This document shows positions 26,496 to 37,281 of a stretch of DNA of 64,000 bases, piece after piece (the first letter of the stretch is position 1; each line of letters begins with the position of its first letter). The notes below the pieces were generated by a model. The model was given only the letters and a program-made list of their open reading frames with translations, was not told where the DNA came from and did not search any database. Both the position numbers and the translations under genes were made by a program. Source of the DNA: Cohaesibacter sp. ES.047 (GTDB lineage: Bacteria > Pseudomonadota > Alphaproteobacteria > Rhizobiales > Cohaesibacteraceae). The stretch is taken from positions 310,001-374,000 of the forward strand of contig NZ_LT907844.1 of assembly GCF_900215505.1 (NCBI RefSeq), given 5' to 3'.

Positions 26496-26759
26496 TGATC
26501 CCAATTTCTCGGTTATTCGGCCCATGTCGCCCGGGCTTGGTGCGCCAAAAGCACAAACCACTCTCTCTTTATGCGCCTAGTCTCTTGAACTTTTCTTAAC
26601 CAAGTTTGAACTTTTCCGTCCAAAATGCCGTTATAGATAGTCTGAAATGTTATTTTTACGTATTCCTAACCAATTAAAAGAACCACCGATTAATCAGCCT
26701 CACGATAGCTTTCTGTCCAATTGCCTGCCCCAAGGGGCCAAGAAGCTAAGGACAGGTCT
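26496..26759. promoter_or_regulatory. Divergent promoter region between secretion operon and adhesin gene
   Basis: About 260 bp, clearly AT-richer than either gene (runs such as TTATTTTTACG and CCAATTAAAAG). The shared intergenic region suggests joint control of exporter and substrate. I cannot assign a specific operator. Confidence 0.5.
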
Positions 26760-29700
26760 ATGGCTGACACCTCGACTCCCAACATCAAGATCAACAGCAG
26801 TTCCACCAAACTAGAAGCCAACCGCGCACAGGACTCGGCCCAGAAAGCCGATCAGTACAAGGGTGGCAGTGATTACGACACCGGTGATCACATTGCAGCG
26901 CGTCAGGACATCCTGAACCCGAACCTGCATTATGGTGTAACAGTCGAGAGCGAACTGCCATTTACCGATACGCAAAGCGGAGCTGCGGATGACAGTGGCG
27001 CGCGCGTATCTGGCGAGCCGATCAACAATGGCGCGCCTCAAACCACACCAAGTGCCTTTGCCAACGGTCCCCAATCTCCTCTTTCTTCGACAGGCCCGTC
27101 AGCCCCTGCCGAAGGTGCGTTCGCGATGTCCGGCGGCCTTGAGGGCGTTCAATCCATCGACAATGGTGCTGCTTTGGCCTCGGCTTCTCCGTTTTCTGCT
27201 CAAGCCACCAACACGGGTGCGGCACCCAGCTTTGCGCCTGCAAACACTGCAAGAAATGATGGTGCGGTATCGACCCCGGGTGGCGGAGGCAGTGGTGGCG
27301 AAACCAACCATGCCGTGACCGCTGAAGACGCCGCCGAGACCACAGGTGAGAATACCCCGCTCTCAAGCAGTGTCACCGCGACGGATCTTGATGGCGATGC
27401 GATCGCCTATAGCCTTGATGGCCAGCCATCCGAGGGTGCTGTCACCTTCAATCCCGATGGCTCCTACAGCTTTGATCCCGGCACCGACTTTGATGATCTG
27501 GCCGTCGGCGAAAGCCGCACCGTCAGCTTCAACTTCACGGCTGACGATGGCAGGGGCTCCACCGATAGCGGCACCGTCAACATCGAGGTGACCGGCACCA
27601 ATGATGCCCCCACCGCCGTGGACCTCACCGCCAACACCATCGATGAGAATGATGCGGGGGCCGTGATCGGCACCCTCAGCACCACCGATGTCGATAGCTC
27701 CGACAGCCACAGTTACACCGTCTCCGATAATCGCTTCGAAGTGGTTGATGATGGCGCGGGCAATATGGTGCTCAAGCTCAAGGAAGGCGTGACGCTCGAT
27801 CATGAGACGGAAGCTTCCGTCCCTCTCACCGTCACCACCGACGATGGCCATAACGGCACCTTCAGCGAAGACTTCACCATCAATGTCGCCGACCTCAATG
27901 AGGCCGTCACCGCTGATGATGCGGCAGAGATCACCGGTGAGAATACCCCGCTCTCCAGCAGTGTCACCGCGACGGACCTTGATGGCGATGCGATTGCCTA
28001 TAGCCTTGATGGTCAGCCGTCCGAAGGTGCTGTCACCTTCAATCCCGATGGCTCCTACAGCTTTGATCCCGGCACCGACTTTGATGATCTGGCCGTCGGC
28101 GAAAGCCGCACCGTCAGCTTCAACTTCACGGCTGACGATGGCAGGGGCTCCACCGATAGCGGCACCGTCAACATCGAGGTGACCGGCACCAATGATGCCC
28201 CCACCGCCGTGGACCTCACCGCCAACACCATCGATGAGAATGATGCGGGGGCCGTGATCGGCACCCTCAGCACCACCGATGTCGATAGCTCCGACAGCCA
28301 CAGTTACACCGTCTCCGATAATCGCTTCGAAGTGGTTGATGATGGCGCGGGCAATATGGTGCTCAAGCTCAAGGAAGGCGTGACGCTCGATCATGAGACG
28401 GAAGCTTCCGTCCCTCTCACCGTCACCACCGACGATGGCCATAACGGCACCTTCAGCGAAGACTTCACCATCAATGTCGCCGACCTCAATGAGGCCGTCA
28501 CCGCTGATGATGCGGCAGAGATCACCGGTGAGAATACCCCGCTCTCCAGCAGTGTCACCGCGACGGACCTTGATGGCGATGCGATTGCCTATAGCCTTGA
28601 TGGTCAGCCGTCCGAAGGTGCTGTCACCTTCAATCCCGATGGCTCCTACAGCTTTGATCCCGGCTCCGACTTTGATGATCTCGCCGTTGGCGAAAGCCGT
28701 ACCGTCAGCTTTAAATTCACCGCCGATGATGGCAATGGCTCCACCGATGACGGCACCGTCAACATCGAGGTGACCGGCACCAATGATGCCCCCACCGCCG
28801 TGGACCTCACCGCCAACAGCATTGATGAGAATGATGCGGGGGCCGTGATCGGCACCCTCAGCACCACCGATGTCGATAGCTCCGACAGCCACAGTTACAC
28901 CGTCTCCGATAATCGCTTCGAAGTGGTTGATGATGGCGCGGGCAATATGGTGCTCAAGCTCAAGGAAGGCGTGACGCTCGATCATGAGACGGAAGCTTCC
29001 GTCCCTCTCACCGTCACCACCGACGATGGCCATGACGGCACCTTCAGCGAGAACTTCACCATCAATGTCGCTGACCTCAATGAGGCCGTGACCGCTGAAG
29101 ACGCCGCCGAGACCACAGGTGAGAATACCCCGCTCTCAAGCAGTGTCACCGCGACGGATCTTGATGGCGATGCGATCGCCTATAGCCTTGATGGCCAGCC
29201 ATCCGAGGGTGCTGTCACCTTCAATCCCGATGGCTCCTACAGCTTTGATCCCGGCACCGACTTTGATGATCTGGCCGTCGGCGAAAGCCGCACCGTCAGC
29301 TTCAACTTCACGGCTGACGATGGCAGGGGCTCCACCGATAGCGGCACCGTCAACATCGAGGTGACCGGCACCAATGATGCCCCCACCGCCGTGGACCTCA
29401 CCGCCAACACCATCGATGAGAATGATGCGGGGGCCGTGATCGGCACCCTCAGCACCACCGATGTCGATAGCTCCGACAGCCACAGTTACACCGTCTCCGA
29501 TAATCGCTTCGAAGTGGTTGATGATGGCGCGGGCAATATGGTGCTCAAGCTCAAGGAAGGCGTGACGCTCGATCATGAGACGGAAGCTTCCGTCCCTCTC
29601 ACCGTCACCACCGACGATGGCCATAACGGCACCTTCAGCGAAGACTTCACCGTCAATGTCGCCGACCTCAATGAGGCCGTCACCGCTGATGATGCGGCAG

Positions 29701-32700
29701 AGATCACCGGTGAGAATACCCCGCTCTCCAGCAGTGTCACCGCGACGGACCTTGATGGCGATGCGATTGCCTATAGCCTTGATGGTCAGCCGTCCGAAGG
29801 TGCTGTCACCTTCAATCCCGATGGCTCCTACAGCTTTGATCCCGGCTCCGACTTTGATGATCTCGCCGTTGGCGAAAGCCGTACCGTCAGCTTTAAATTC
29901 ACCGCCGATGATGGCAATGGCTCCACCGATGACGGCACCGTCAACATCGAGGTGACCGGCACCAATGATGCCCCCACCGCCGTGGACCTCACCGCCAACA
30001 GCATTGATGAGAATGATGCGGGGGCCGTGATCGGCACCCTCAGCACCACCGATGTCGATAGCTCCGACAGCCACAGTTACACCGTCTCCGATAATCGCTT
30101 CGAAGTGGTTGATGATGGCGCGGGCAATATGGTGCTCAAGCTCAAGGAAGGCGTGACGCTCGATCATGAGACGGAAGCTTCCGTCCCTCTCACCGTCACC
30201 ACCGACGATGGCCATGACGGCACCTTCAGCGAGAACTTCACCATCAATGTCGCTGACCTCAATGAGGCCGTGACCGCTGAAGACGCCGCCGAGACCACAG
30301 GTGAGAATACCCCGCTCTCAAGCAGTGTCACCGCGACGGATCTTGATGGCGATGCGATCGCCTATAGCCTTGATGGCCAGCCATCCGAGGGTGCTGTCAC
30401 CTTCAATCCCGATGGCTCCTACAGCTTTGATCCCGGCACCGACTTTGATGATCTGGCCGTCGGCGAAAGCCGCACCGTCAGCTTCAACTTCACGGCTGAC
30501 GATGGCAGGGGCTCCACCGATAGCGGCACCGTCAACATCGAGGTGACCGGCACCAATGATGCCCCCACCGCCGTGGACCTCACCGCCAACACCATCGATG
30601 AGAATGATGCGGGGGCCGTGATCGGCACCCTCAGCACCACCGATGTCGATAGCTCCGACAGCCACAGTTACACCGTCTCCGATAATCGCTTCGAAGTGGT
30701 TGATGATGGCGCGGGCAATATGGTGCTCAAGCTCAAGGAAGGCGTGACGCTCGATCATGAGACGGAAGCTTCCGTCCCTCTCACCGTCACCACCGACGAT
30801 GGCCATAACGGCACCTTCAGCGAAGACTTCACCGTCAATGTCGCCGACCTCAATGAGGCCGTCACCGCTGATGATGCGGCAGAGATCACCGGTGAGAATA
30901 CCCCGCTCTCCAGCAGTGTCACCGCGACGGACCTTGATGGCGATGCGATTGCCTATAGCCTTGATGGTCAGCCGTCCGAAGGTGCTGTCACCTTCAATCC
31001 CGATGGCTCCTACAGCTTTGATCCCGGCTCCGACTTTGATGATCTCGCCGTTGGCGAAAGCCGTACCGTCAGCTTTAAATTCACCGCCGATGATGGCAAT
31101 GGCTCCACCGATGACGGCACCGTCAACATCGAGGTGACCGGCACCAATGATGCCCCCACCGCCGTGGACCTCACCGCCAACAGCATTGATGAGAATGATG
31201 CGGGGGCCGTGATCGGCACCCTCAGCACCACCGATGTCGATAGCTCCGACAGCCACAGTTACACCGTCTCCGATAATCGCTTCGAAGTGGTTGATGATGG
31301 CGCGGGCAATATGGTGCTCAAGCTCAAGGAAGGCGTGACGCTCGATCATGAGACGGAAGCCTCCGTCCCTCTCACCGTCACCACCGACGATGGCCATCAC
31401 GGCACCTTCAGCGAAGACTTCACCATCAATGTCGCTGATATCGACGAAGGCGTGGTTGCTCAGAATGAAAATGGCACGACGACGGAAGATGACGCCCTGA
31501 ATAGTGTTGCGCATGCCCAGAGCGTGAATGGAGGCGACATCAGCTACAGTCTCACCGGCCAGCCGGGAGAAGGGTCCGTTGTCATGAATCCGGACGGGTC
31601 TTACACGTTTGATCCGGGCCAGGATTTCCAGGACCTCAACCTCCATGAAAGCCGGACGGTAACATTTGAGTATTCCGCAACGGATAGCAGCGGCCAAAAC
31701 GGCACCGGTACCGTGACGATCGAGGTTAGCGGCACCAATGATGCGCCAACTGCAATCGAGATTTCCAATTCGAGTTTCGACGAGAACAGCGATGGTTCCA
31801 TCATCGGCACTCTCTCGACGACCGATGTGGATACCAATGACAGTCACACCTACACCGTCAATGATAACCGCTTTGAGGTGGTCGATGATGGCGCGGGCAA
31901 CATGGTCCTGAAAGTGAAGGACGGCGTCAGCTTCGATCATGAGACCGATCAGAGCGTTGATGTTGTGGTCACCACCACTGATCAGGGCGGTCTCAGTCAC
32001 AGCGAAAGCCTGACGATCAATGTGGCAGACGTGAATGAAGGCCTCTCGCTGAGCGCGGAAGGATCCTACAATTTCCTCTACAACGGCAGCTTCGAGCATT
32101 TCAGCAATGGCGAGCATGGCGGCGGCGAGGGAACCGGATGGTTCGCCGGCGCAACCATTGACGGCTGGTCACAGACCGACATCGATGTGCACGAAGCTGG
32201 GCACCAAGGCTTGGGCGCAACTGATGGCGAATACCATGTCGATCTGGCAGGTACGACCAACGGGACCTTGACCCGCGAGATGAACGGGCTGGAAGATGAC
32301 CAGACCTACACCCTGGCCATGGACCTCAAATCCCGCGGATCGAACGGCCACGGCACTGGCAATGAGCAAGACGCCCTTGGACAGTCGGTCGTCAAGATCG
32401 TCTGGAATGGCGAAGTCATCGCAACCGTGGACCCGGCAGAAGACGGATTGGGCTGGCACACCTACAACTTTGATATCGTTGGCGGGTCTGGAGATGGCTC
32501 CGATACCATCAACTTCATCGAGGTGGGTTCGGAAAACAATTTCGGCACGCTCCTTGATAACTTCCGGATCACCGACTCCGAGGGCTTCGGCGTTCTGGAG
32601 AATGAAGCGGGAGCCGAGGTTGCTACTCTTGCTGTTGCCGATCCCGATGCGGGGGATAGTCATACCTATGTCGTCTCCGATGACCGCTTCGAGGTTGTCC

Positions 32701-33566
32701 AGTTGGATGGTGAGACCGTTCTGAAGTTGAAAGACGGCATCAGCCTTGATCACGAAACAACGGCAAATATCGATGTCACCGTTACGGTCACAGATAGCGG
32801 GGGCAACAGCGACAGTCAGGTGTTGGGCATTCAAGTGGGTGACGTCAATGACGCACCGACCGAGGTTATCCTTGATGGCAGTCAGGTGACCGAGAATGAG
32901 GCTGGTGATGTCATCGGCACGTTGACGACGACGGACGCCGATGCTCATGAGGCCTTTGACTACAGCGTCTCGGATAACCGTTTCGAAGTGGTCGATGACG
33001 GCACAGGCACCATGATGCTCAAACTCAAGGATGGAGAATCTCTTGATGCTGGTAGCGAGCCGACAATCAATCTGGCGATCACGTCGACAGACAGTGGTGG
33101 CGAGTCGGTTACCGATTCCTTCGATCTGTCGGTGCAGGATGTAACCCACGGCACTGACAGCAACGATACCATTCAAGGGTCCGGTCTGGACGATGTTCTC
33201 TATGGTGAGGGCGGCAATGACAGTCTTTATGGTGGGGCTGGCAATGATACGCTCATCGGCGGCGACGGAAACGACTTCCTGTCGGGTGGTGACGGTGATG
33301 ATGCCTTCATCTACATGGTGGGCGACGGCAACGACACGATCGACGGCGGGGCTGGCGGAGACTGGACGGACAGCATCGAGATCTTTGCGGCTGACGGATC
33401 GGCTTCAACCGAGATGGGAACCGATTGGACCATCTCGCTTACCCATGGCTCGGTAGAGACGGTCGGCACTGATGAGTTGCAGCTCTCGGATGATGCCTCG
33501 GGCACCATCGATTTTGACGATGGCAGCCAAATCGCCTTCGACAATGTCGAGCGGATCGGCTGGTGA
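26760..33566 (+). CDS. Giant VCBS/cadherin-repeat RTX adhesin, probable type I secretion substrate
   Basis: 2268 residues, very acidic and poor in Cys. No N-terminal signal peptide. Residues about 1-183 are a low-complexity retention or linker region. Seven almost identical 197-residue units follow (about 184-1560), each a VCBS half ([20 protein letters not shown] ... [13 protein letters not shown]) plus a cadherin-like half ([19 protein letters not shown] ... [12 protein letters not shown]). An eighth, diverged unit comes next, then a DUF642/galactose-binding-like domain (about 1767-1941, YNGSFEHF ... LDNFRI), two further cadherin-like units, and C-terminal RTX nonapeptides ([20 protein letters not shown], about 2142-2181) with a terminal aliphatic region ending VERIGW. 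ATG 26760 follows AAGGA. The divergent exporter fits it as the transporter. Role: surface attachment or biofilm, inferred. Confidence 0.93.
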   Translation: MADTSTPNIKINSSSTKLEANRAQDSAQKADQYKGGSDYDTGDHIAARQDILNPNLHYGVTVESELPFTDTQSGAADDSGARVSGEPINNGAPQTTPSAFANGPQSPLSSTGPSAPAEGAFAMSGGLEGVQSIDNGAALASASPFSAQATNTGAAPSFAPANTARNDGAVSTPGGGGSGGETNHAVTAEDAAETTGENTPLSSSVTATDLDGDAIAYSLDGQPSEGAVTFNPDGSYSFDPGTDFDDLAVGESRTVSFNFTADDGRGSTDSGTVNIEVTGTNDAPTAVDLTANTIDENDAGAVIGTLSTTDVDSSDSHSYTVSDNRFEVVDDGAGNMVLKLKEGVTLDHETEASVPLTVTTDDGHNGTFSEDFTINVADLNEAVTADDAAEITGENTPLSSSVTATDLDGDAIAYSLDGQPSEGAVTFNPDGSYSFDPGTDFDDLAVGESRTVSFNFTADDGRGSTDSGTVNIEVTGTNDAPTAVDLTANTIDENDAGAVIGTLSTTDVDSSDSHSYTVSDNRFEVVDDGAGNMVLKLKEGVTLDHETEASVPLTVTTDDGHNGTFSEDFTINVADLNEAVTADDAAEITGENTPLSSSVTATDLDGDAIAYSLDGQPSEGAVTFNPDGSYSFDPGSDFDDLAVGESRTVSFKFTADDGNGSTDDGTVNIEVTGTNDAPTAVDLTANSIDENDAGAVIGTLSTTDVDSSDSHSYTVSDNRFEVVDDGAGNMVLKLKEGVTLDHETEASVPLTVTTDDGHDGTFSENFTINVADLNEAVTAEDAAETTGENTPLSSSVTATDLDGDAIAYSLDGQPSEGAVTFNPDGSYSFDPGTDFDDLAVGESRTVSFNFTADDGRGSTDSGTVNIEVTGTNDAPTAVDLTANTIDENDAGAVIGTLSTTDVDSSDSHSYTVSDNRFEVVDDGAGNMVLKLKEGVTLDHETEASVPLTVTTDDGHNGTFSEDFTVNVADLNEAVTADDAAEITGENTPLSSSVTATDLDGDAIAYSLDGQPSEGAVTFNPDGSYSFDPGSDFDDLAVGESRTVSFKFTADDGNGSTDDGTVNIEVTGTNDAPTAVDLTANSIDENDAGAVIGTLSTTDVDSSDSHSYTVSDNRFEVVDDGAGNMVLKLKEGVTLDHETEASVPLTVTTDDGHDGTFSENFTINVADLNEAVTAEDAAETTGENTPLSSSVTATDLDGDAIAYSLDGQPSEGAVTFNPDGSYSFDPGTDFDDLAVGESRTVSFNFTADDGRGSTDSGTVNIEVTGTNDAPTAVDLTANTIDENDAGAVIGTLSTTDVDSSDSHSYTVSDNRFEVVDDGAGNMVLKLKEGVTLDHETEASVPLTVTTDDGHNGTFSEDFTVNVADLNEAVTADDAAEITGENTPLSSSVTATDLDGDAIAYSLDGQPSEGAVTFNPDGSYSFDPGSDFDDLAVGESRTVSFKFTADDGNGSTDDGTVNIEVTGTNDAPTAVDLTANSIDENDAGAVIGTLSTTDVDSSDSHSYTVSDNRFEVVDDGAGNMVLKLKEGVTLDHETEASVPLTVTTDDGHHGTFSEDFTINVADIDEGVVAQNENGTTTEDDALNSVAHAQSVNGGDISYSLTGQPGEGSVVMNPDGSYTFDPGQDFQDLNLHESRTVTFEYSATDSSGQNGTGTVTIEVSGTNDAPTAIEISNSSFDENSDGSIIGTLSTTDVDTNDSHTYTVNDNRFEVVDDGAGNMVLKVKDGVSFDHETDQSVDVVVTTTDQGGLSHSESLTINVADVNEGLSLSAEGSYNFLYNGSFEHFSNGEHGGGEGTGWFAGATIDGWSQTDIDVHEAGHQGLGATDGEYHVDLAGTTNGTLTREMNGLEDDQTYTLAMDLKSRGSNGHGTGNEQDALGQSVVKIVWNGEVIATVDPAEDGLGWHTYNFDIVGGSGDGSDTINFIEVGSENNFGTLLDNFRITDSEGFGVLENEAGAEVATLAVADPDAGDSHTYVVSDDRFEVVQLDGETVLKLKDGISLDHETTANIDVTVTVTDSGGNSDSQVLGIQVGDVNDAPTEVILDGSQVTENEAGDVIGTLTTTDADAHEAFDYSVSDNRFEVVDDGTGTMMLKLKDGESLDAGSEPTINLAITSTDSGGESVTDSFDLSVQDVTHGTDSNDTIQGSGLDDVLYGEGGNDSLYGGAGNDTLIGGDGNDFLSGGDGDDAFIYMVGDGNDTIDGGAGGDWTDSIEIFAADGSASTEMGTDWTISLTHGSVETVGTDELQLSDDASGTIDFDDGSQIAFDNVERIGW
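27310..31443 (+). repeat. Seven tandem 591-bp repeats within the adhesin gene
   Basis: Units of 591 bp (197 codons) begin at about 27310, 27901, 28492, 29083, 29674, 30265 and 30856. Two types can be told apart. Type A has ETTGEN and [10 protein letters not shown]; type B has EITGEN, PGSDFDD and [10 protein letters not shown]. The order is A, a mixed unit (ITGEN with the GRG block), B, A, B, A, B, so units 4-5 and 6-7 form a near-perfect 1182-bp duplication. Even synonymous positions are shared, which points to recent unequal crossing-over or gene conversion. Confidence 0.95.
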
Positions 33567-33592
33567 TCTAGTCGCGGGGTTTTAAAGACAAG

Positions 33593-33635
33593 GACTGACA
33601 GCCTTCCTTATGGGAAAGCTGCCAGTCTTTTTGTT
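33593..33635 (+). terminator. Rho-independent terminator of the adhesin gene
   Basis: GACTGACAGC (33593-33602) pairs with GCTGCCAGTC (33618-33627) apart from one mismatch, followed by TTTTTGTTTTTG. It lies about 27 bp after the adhesin stop codon. Confidence 0.85.
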
Positions 33636-33721
33636 TTTGATTGTCATCGTTAGCATCAATTAACATAATTTTAGAGTCGGTCGGATACCATGGGCTGGAC
33701 TTCAAGAAATGAGGCAAGCTA

Positions 33722-34795
33722 ATGCTGGATACCATCACCGATCTTGCGCGAGAAAAATCGAGCGACAAGCGACGCGAACTCCTCGGCCGTGTGGCCGATA
33801 TGTTCTTTGATGGAGCAGAGCTGCACACCGATCACGAAGCAATTCTTTTTCGCGACATCGTCCTGAAGATGCTCAACGATGTGGGTGCAGAAGGTCGCGC
33901 CATATTCTCCGAGCGCGCCTCCAAGGAACCCACTCTGCCAATCGAAATTGCACGCAATCTTGCACAGGATGACGTTGAAATCGCAGCTCCCGTACTCAAG
34001 AACAGCCCGGTGTTGACCGACGAGGATTTTGTTGCCCTCTCTCAAACGCTGTCCCCGGCGCATCTTGAAACCATCGCAGAGCGAGAGTCGCTGAGCGGCA
34101 CAGTCACCGATGCCCTGATTGAGAACGGCACCAGAGCTGTCTGGCACAAGGTCACACAGAACCAAAGCGCCGAGATCACTGACAAGGGTTTTGACACGCT
34201 TGTTGATAATGCAACGGATGACGAGATCCTGCAAACCAGCCTGAGCTCTCGTAAAGATATCCCTGAACACGCGGCCAAAAAGCTGTTGCCGCTGTTGCCG
34301 CCTGAGGGCAAGGCCCGTCTCGCCAAGCTGTTCCGACATGATCCCCACGCTGCCGGTGACCTTGTTGCCGGGGCGCAGAAGAAGTTTATCGAGCATAGCC
34401 TTTCAGAACGCAGCGAACGGATCGAAGCCAAGGTTCTGATCAGTCAAGTTAAGCAGGGTACGCGGGCATTATCCGATGCGGTGTCCCTTCTGGCTGAGGC
34501 CCAGCGCGGCTCCGACATCATCATGTTGCTCGCGGCAATCATCGGCCTTGATCAGGCGATCATCTCGAATGTGTTCTATCAGAGCAACGACGAACCGATT
34601 GCCATCCTTTGCAAATCGATGGATCTGGAAACGAATGCGTTTGCCAAGCTGATGAATGTCCGTCAGGAAAAGCTTGGTCTTTCGCTATCGGCGGTTGGGC
34701 GCAGCATTGCGCACTTCAAAGAGCTGGACGTTGCCTCCTCTCAGCGGGCCATGCGCTTCGTCCAGATGCGCAACAATGTTGCGAAAACCCAATAA
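33722..34795 (+). CDS. DUF2336 domain-containing protein
   Basis: 357 residues, all-helical in appearance with no signal peptide or membrane segment. Features such as LAREKSSDKRRELLGRVADMFF at the N-terminus, RDIVLKMLNDVGAEGRAIFSERAS, and IARNLAQDDVEIAAPVLKNSPVLTDEDFVAL (a HEAT-like repeat pattern) match DUF2336, an alphaproteobacterial family of unknown function. In related genomes such proteins occur singly. It has its own terminatorless 3' end: an IS630 element was inserted 35 bp after the stop. Position directly behind the adhesin gene may be chance, since a terminator separates them. Confidence 0.87.
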   Translation: MLDTITDLAREKSSDKRRELLGRVADMFFDGAELHTDHEAILFRDIVLKMLNDVGAEGRAIFSERASKEPTLPIEIARNLAQDDVEIAAPVLKNSPVLTDEDFVALSQTLSPAHLETIAERESLSGTVTDALIENGTRAVWHKVTQNQSAEITDKGFDTLVDNATDDEILQTSLSSRKDIPEHAAKKLLPLLPPEGKARLAKLFRHDPHAAGDLVAGAQKKFIEHSLSERSERIEAKVLISQVKQGTRALSDAVSLLAEAQRGSDIIMLLAAIIGLDQAIISNVFYQSNDEPIAILCKSMDLETNAFAKLMNVRQEKLGLSLSAVGRSIAHFKELDVASSQRAMRFVQMRNNVAKTQ

Positions 34796-34843
34796 TCGAG
34801 CTCGGCGCGAATGATGTGGTCGAGCCTTTAAAGCATATCGCAA

Positions 34844-35457
34844 TTAATTAACCTCATACCCGGCAGCTTTGAAGTCGTTCAGACACTCCTTGGCAGAATA
34901 GAGGTCACAAATGTCACCGATCGCGTCTGAGATTGTATCGAAGCTTCTGGCTGCTCGCTTGCGCAGCAGTGTCTTGAGTTTGGAATATGCCATTTCGATG
35001 GGATTGAGGTCCGGTGAATATGGCGGAAGAAACAGCAGCCATGCTCCCTTTGATTTGACGAGCTTGTGAGCTTTCTCACTTTTGTGGAAGGCGACATTAT
35101 CGAGGATGACGATGTCGCCAGCTGACAGGGTCGGCAGTAGTTGAGTTTCAATCCAAGTTTCAAAGATACGTCGGTTCATCGGAGCATTGACGATCCAGGG
35201 CGCAACCATCCCACGGGATCTCAAACCAGCGATGAAGGTCTGGGATTTCCAATGACCAAAAGAAGCGTGGGCGCGATAGCGCTGTCCTTTTGGTGACCAT
35301 CCAGACCGTTTGGTCAGCTTCGTGTTGGTTGATGTCTCATCGATAAAGATCAATCGGGACAATGCTTTGTTGAAGAAAGGCCGGCGCTGATTGATCCATA
35401 CATACCGATCATGAGCAATCGCGGCCCGTAGCTGTTCAGTGGCTACCAGACTTTTTT
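34844..35457 (-). CDS. IS630 transposase, C-terminal DDE part (frameshifted)
   Basis: The DDE half of the transposase. Reading the minus strand in the frame reached by skipping one base at the A8 run (35452-35459), the protein continues KKSLVATEQLRAAIAHDRYV into LIFIDETSTNTKL. The catalytic acids are Asp in FIDE, Asp in ILDNVAFHK and Glu in PYSPDLNPIEMAY, so the triad is complete. There is no good independent start; the only candidates are TTG codons. Expression as a fusion with the upstream half by +1 frameshifting or transcriptional slippage is likely, as known for other IS630 members. The stop codon lies in the left inverted repeat. Confidence 0.88.
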
Positions 35458-35795
35458 TTATGGCTCAGGCCGAGCCTGTGAAGCACGCGCCCAACGCTAG
35501 AGCGATGCACATGGACCCCGCGTTCAGCCAATTCCAGACAAAGCTCATCAAGCGTCAGATCGCCATTCTCAGACATGCGCCTTGTGATCCATTCATGATG
35601 CACACCCAACTTGCCTTTGTCTGGTCGGCCTTGCTTGCGAGGCTGCACAGAACCCGTCTCTTTCTTGAGAAGCATCAGGTTATTGACAAACCGTGGTGAC
35701 ACGCGGAAATGGCTGGCGGCCGCCCGATGCGAATGACCGGCATCAACAAATGAAGCAACACGTTCGCGCAATGCAATAGGAAGTGATTTGCCCAT
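35436..35795 (-). CDS. IS630 transposase, N-terminal helix-turn-helix part
   Basis: 119 residues carrying the DNA-binding half: LRERVASFVDAGHSHRAAASHFRVSPRFVNNLM is a paired-type helix-turn-helix, and LTLDELCLELAERGVHVHRSSVGRVLHRLGLSHKKK is the second one. The frame closes shortly after an A8 run (35452-35459), where one-base slippage leads into the DDE half. The ATG at 35795 is preceded by GAGAAAAGGGGATCATC. The pair therefore looks like a programmed frameshift arrangement rather than a dead gene, though a simple frameshift mutation cannot be excluded. Confidence 0.9.
   Translation of the reverse strand: MGKSLPIALRERVASFVDAGHSHRAAASHFRVSPRFVNNLMLLKKETGSVQPRKQGRPDKGKLGVHHEWITRRMSENGDLTLDELCLELAERGVHVHRSSVGRVLHRLGLSHKKKSGSH
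35452..35459 (-). other. A8 slippery tract for transposase frameshifting
   Basis: Eight consecutive A residues on the coding (minus) strand, in CAT AAA AAA AAG. Loss of one A, or a +1 shift, joins the two transposase halves without any other change. A -1 shift would meet a TAG within four codons. Confidence 0.7.
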
Positions 35796-35900
35796 GATGA
35801 TCCCCTTTTCTCAAAGGGAATCACAATTGGCAAAAAATGGGAATCCTGAATCTCATTAACTGCGACACGCTTTAGTCCCATCCACCGGCTTGAATATAAA

Positions 35901-35935
35901 AAAAGGGTGCCAACACAGGTTGGCACCCTTTTTTA
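35901..35935. terminator. Bidirectional rho-independent terminator
   Basis: A perfect ten-base-pair stem (GGGTGCCAAC/GTTGGCACCC) with loop ACAG, flanked by A7 and T6. It ends the proXWV transcript on the minus strand. On the plus strand it may originally have ended the DUF2336 transcript before the IS insertion. Confidence 0.93.
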
Positions 35936-36018
35936 TTATCTCGTCCAAGATTGCAACCAAACGGCTCATCGAGGAACGGGTCTGCCAGTCGCCACGGGCC
36001 GGCTGGCTGATTGAGCGA

Positions 36019-37281
36019 TCAGCTCGGTTCCTTGACAGCATCCCCTTCGGTGCCGGCTTTGGCTTTCGCGGTTTCATCTTCGGCTTCCTCGTCTTCAGAA
36101 GCTTCGGAACTCAGCACTTCAGCAAGGGCGTCACGGGACAGTGAGCCAACGAATTCGCCATCTTCTCCAACCACCGGCACAGGATAGTCCGCAGACAGGG
36201 TTCCTGGCAGGACTTCTTCCAGAGGGGCATCCGGAGAGATGTGCTGTACATCGTAATAGTGCTCTTCGGAGATCTTGCTGTCCGCATTGTCCTTGTAATA
36301 TTCCTCAAGGCTCTCTTGCGTCAGGGTCCCCTGATAGCCATCGTCGGTGACGTGATAGGCGTAATCGTCCTTGTGGGCCTTCATCTGCTTGTAGGCCTCG
36401 CCGATGGTTTTGGCCGTGATGCGGAAGGTCTGCGGCTGCATCACAGTCTCAACGTTCAGCGCACGGGCACGGTTCACATCCTTGACGAAGGCCTCGACAT
36501 AGTCATTGGCCGGATTGAGCAGAATTTCTTCAGGCTTGTCATCCTGCACCAGTTCACCGTCCTTGAGGATGGCGATGGTGCTGCCAAGACGCAGGGCTTC
36601 ATCAAGATCGTGGGTGATGAAAATGATGGTCTTGTGCAGTTTTTCCTGCAGCTCGACGAGCTGATCCTGCATTTCGGAGCGAATAAGCGGGTCAAGCGCG
36701 GAAAAGGCCTCATCCATCAGAAGGACTTCGGCGTTGGTGGCAAGGGCGCGCGCCAGACCGACACGCTGCTGCTGACCACCCGAAAGCTGTGCCGGATACT
36801 GGTTCTCGTATCCAGCCAGACCAACCGTCTCGAGCCACTCAACAGCCCGATCATGGGCTTCGGACTTCTTGACGTTCTGAATGTGCAGGCCGTAGGCAAC
36901 ATTGTCGAGAACCGTGCGGTGCGGCAGGAGCCCGAAGCGCTGGAAGACCATCGACATCTTGTGACGCCGAAACTGCTCGAGTTCCTTGATCGAAAGATTC
37001 ATCACGTCGGTACCGTCAACCAGAATCTGACCTTCGGTCGGATCAATCAGGCGGTTGAAGTGGCGGATCAGGGTCGACTTGCCCGAACCTGACAGGCCCA
37101 TGATGACCGAGATTTCACCCTTCTGAATGCTGAGGTTGATATCCTTGAGACCAAGGGTGTGACCGGTTTGAGCAAGGATCTCGTCCTTGCTCAGCCCTTG
37201 GTGCACCAACGGCATATATTTCTTGGGGTCGTTGCCGAAAAGCTTGTAGAGCCCTTTGATTTCAATCAGCACTTCACTCAT
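36019..37281 (-). CDS. proV: Glycine betaine/proline ABC transporter ATP-binding protein
   Basis: 420 residues. The ATPase domain has Walker A GLSGSGKST, Q-loop VFQRFGLLPHRT, signature LSGGQQQRVGLARAL, Walker B LLMDEAFSALDP and H-loop THD. This MVFQ..ALLPH pattern is specific to the ProV/OpuAA quaternary-amine group. The C-terminal part (about 275-395) carries CBS-like segments, used by this group to sense ionic strength, and ends in an acidic low-complexity tail (SEASEDEEAEDETAK). Its ATG overlaps the stop of the permease gene by one base. It is the last gene of a proX-proW-proV order on the minus strand. Confidence 0.93.
   Translation of the reverse strand: MSEVLIEIKGLYKLFGNDPKKYMPLVHQGLSKDEILAQTGHTLGLKDINLSIQKGEISVIMGLSGSGKSTLIRHFNRLIDPTEGQILVDGTDVMNLSIKELEQFRRHKMSMVFQRFGLLPHRTVLDNVAYGLHIQNVKKSEAHDRAVEWLETVGLAGYENQYPAQLSGGQQQRVGLARALATNAEVLLMDEAFSALDPLIRSEMQDQLVELQEKLHKTIIFITHDLDEALRLGSTIAILKDGELVQDDKPEEILLNPANDYVEAFVKDVNRARALNVETVMQPQTFRITAKTIGEAYKQMKAHKDDYAYHVTDDGYQGTLTQESLEEYYKDNADSKISEEHYYDVQHISPDAPLEEVLPGTLSADYPVPVVGEDGEFVGSLSRDALAEVLSSEASEDEEAEDETAKAKAGTEGDAVKEPS

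Larger units (their letters stand above)
34831..35872 (-). mobile_element. IS630-family insertion sequence
   Basis: The element is 1042 bp. Its ends are inverted repeats of about 18 bp: AAGCATATCGCAATTAAT on the left and the complement of AAGCGTGTCGCAGTTAAT on the right (three differences). Each end is flanked by TA (34829-34830 and 35873-35874), the target duplication typical of IS630/Tc1 elements. It contains a transposase split over two frames, with HTH and DDE parts complete. It lies between the DUF2336 gene and a strong hairpin terminator. Confidence 0.92.

Noticed and set aside
27310-31443. CRISPR-like array
   Set aside because: The repeats are 591 bp, contiguous and in frame as protein repeats, with no short spacers.
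27363-32117. Long minus-strand open frames (556, 359 and 599 codons) across the adhesin repeats
   Set aside because: They are antisense shadows: a 591-bp repeat (a multiple of three) without a stop in that frame stays open through every copy. The products are low-complexity ([12 protein letters not shown]-type) and lack family features.
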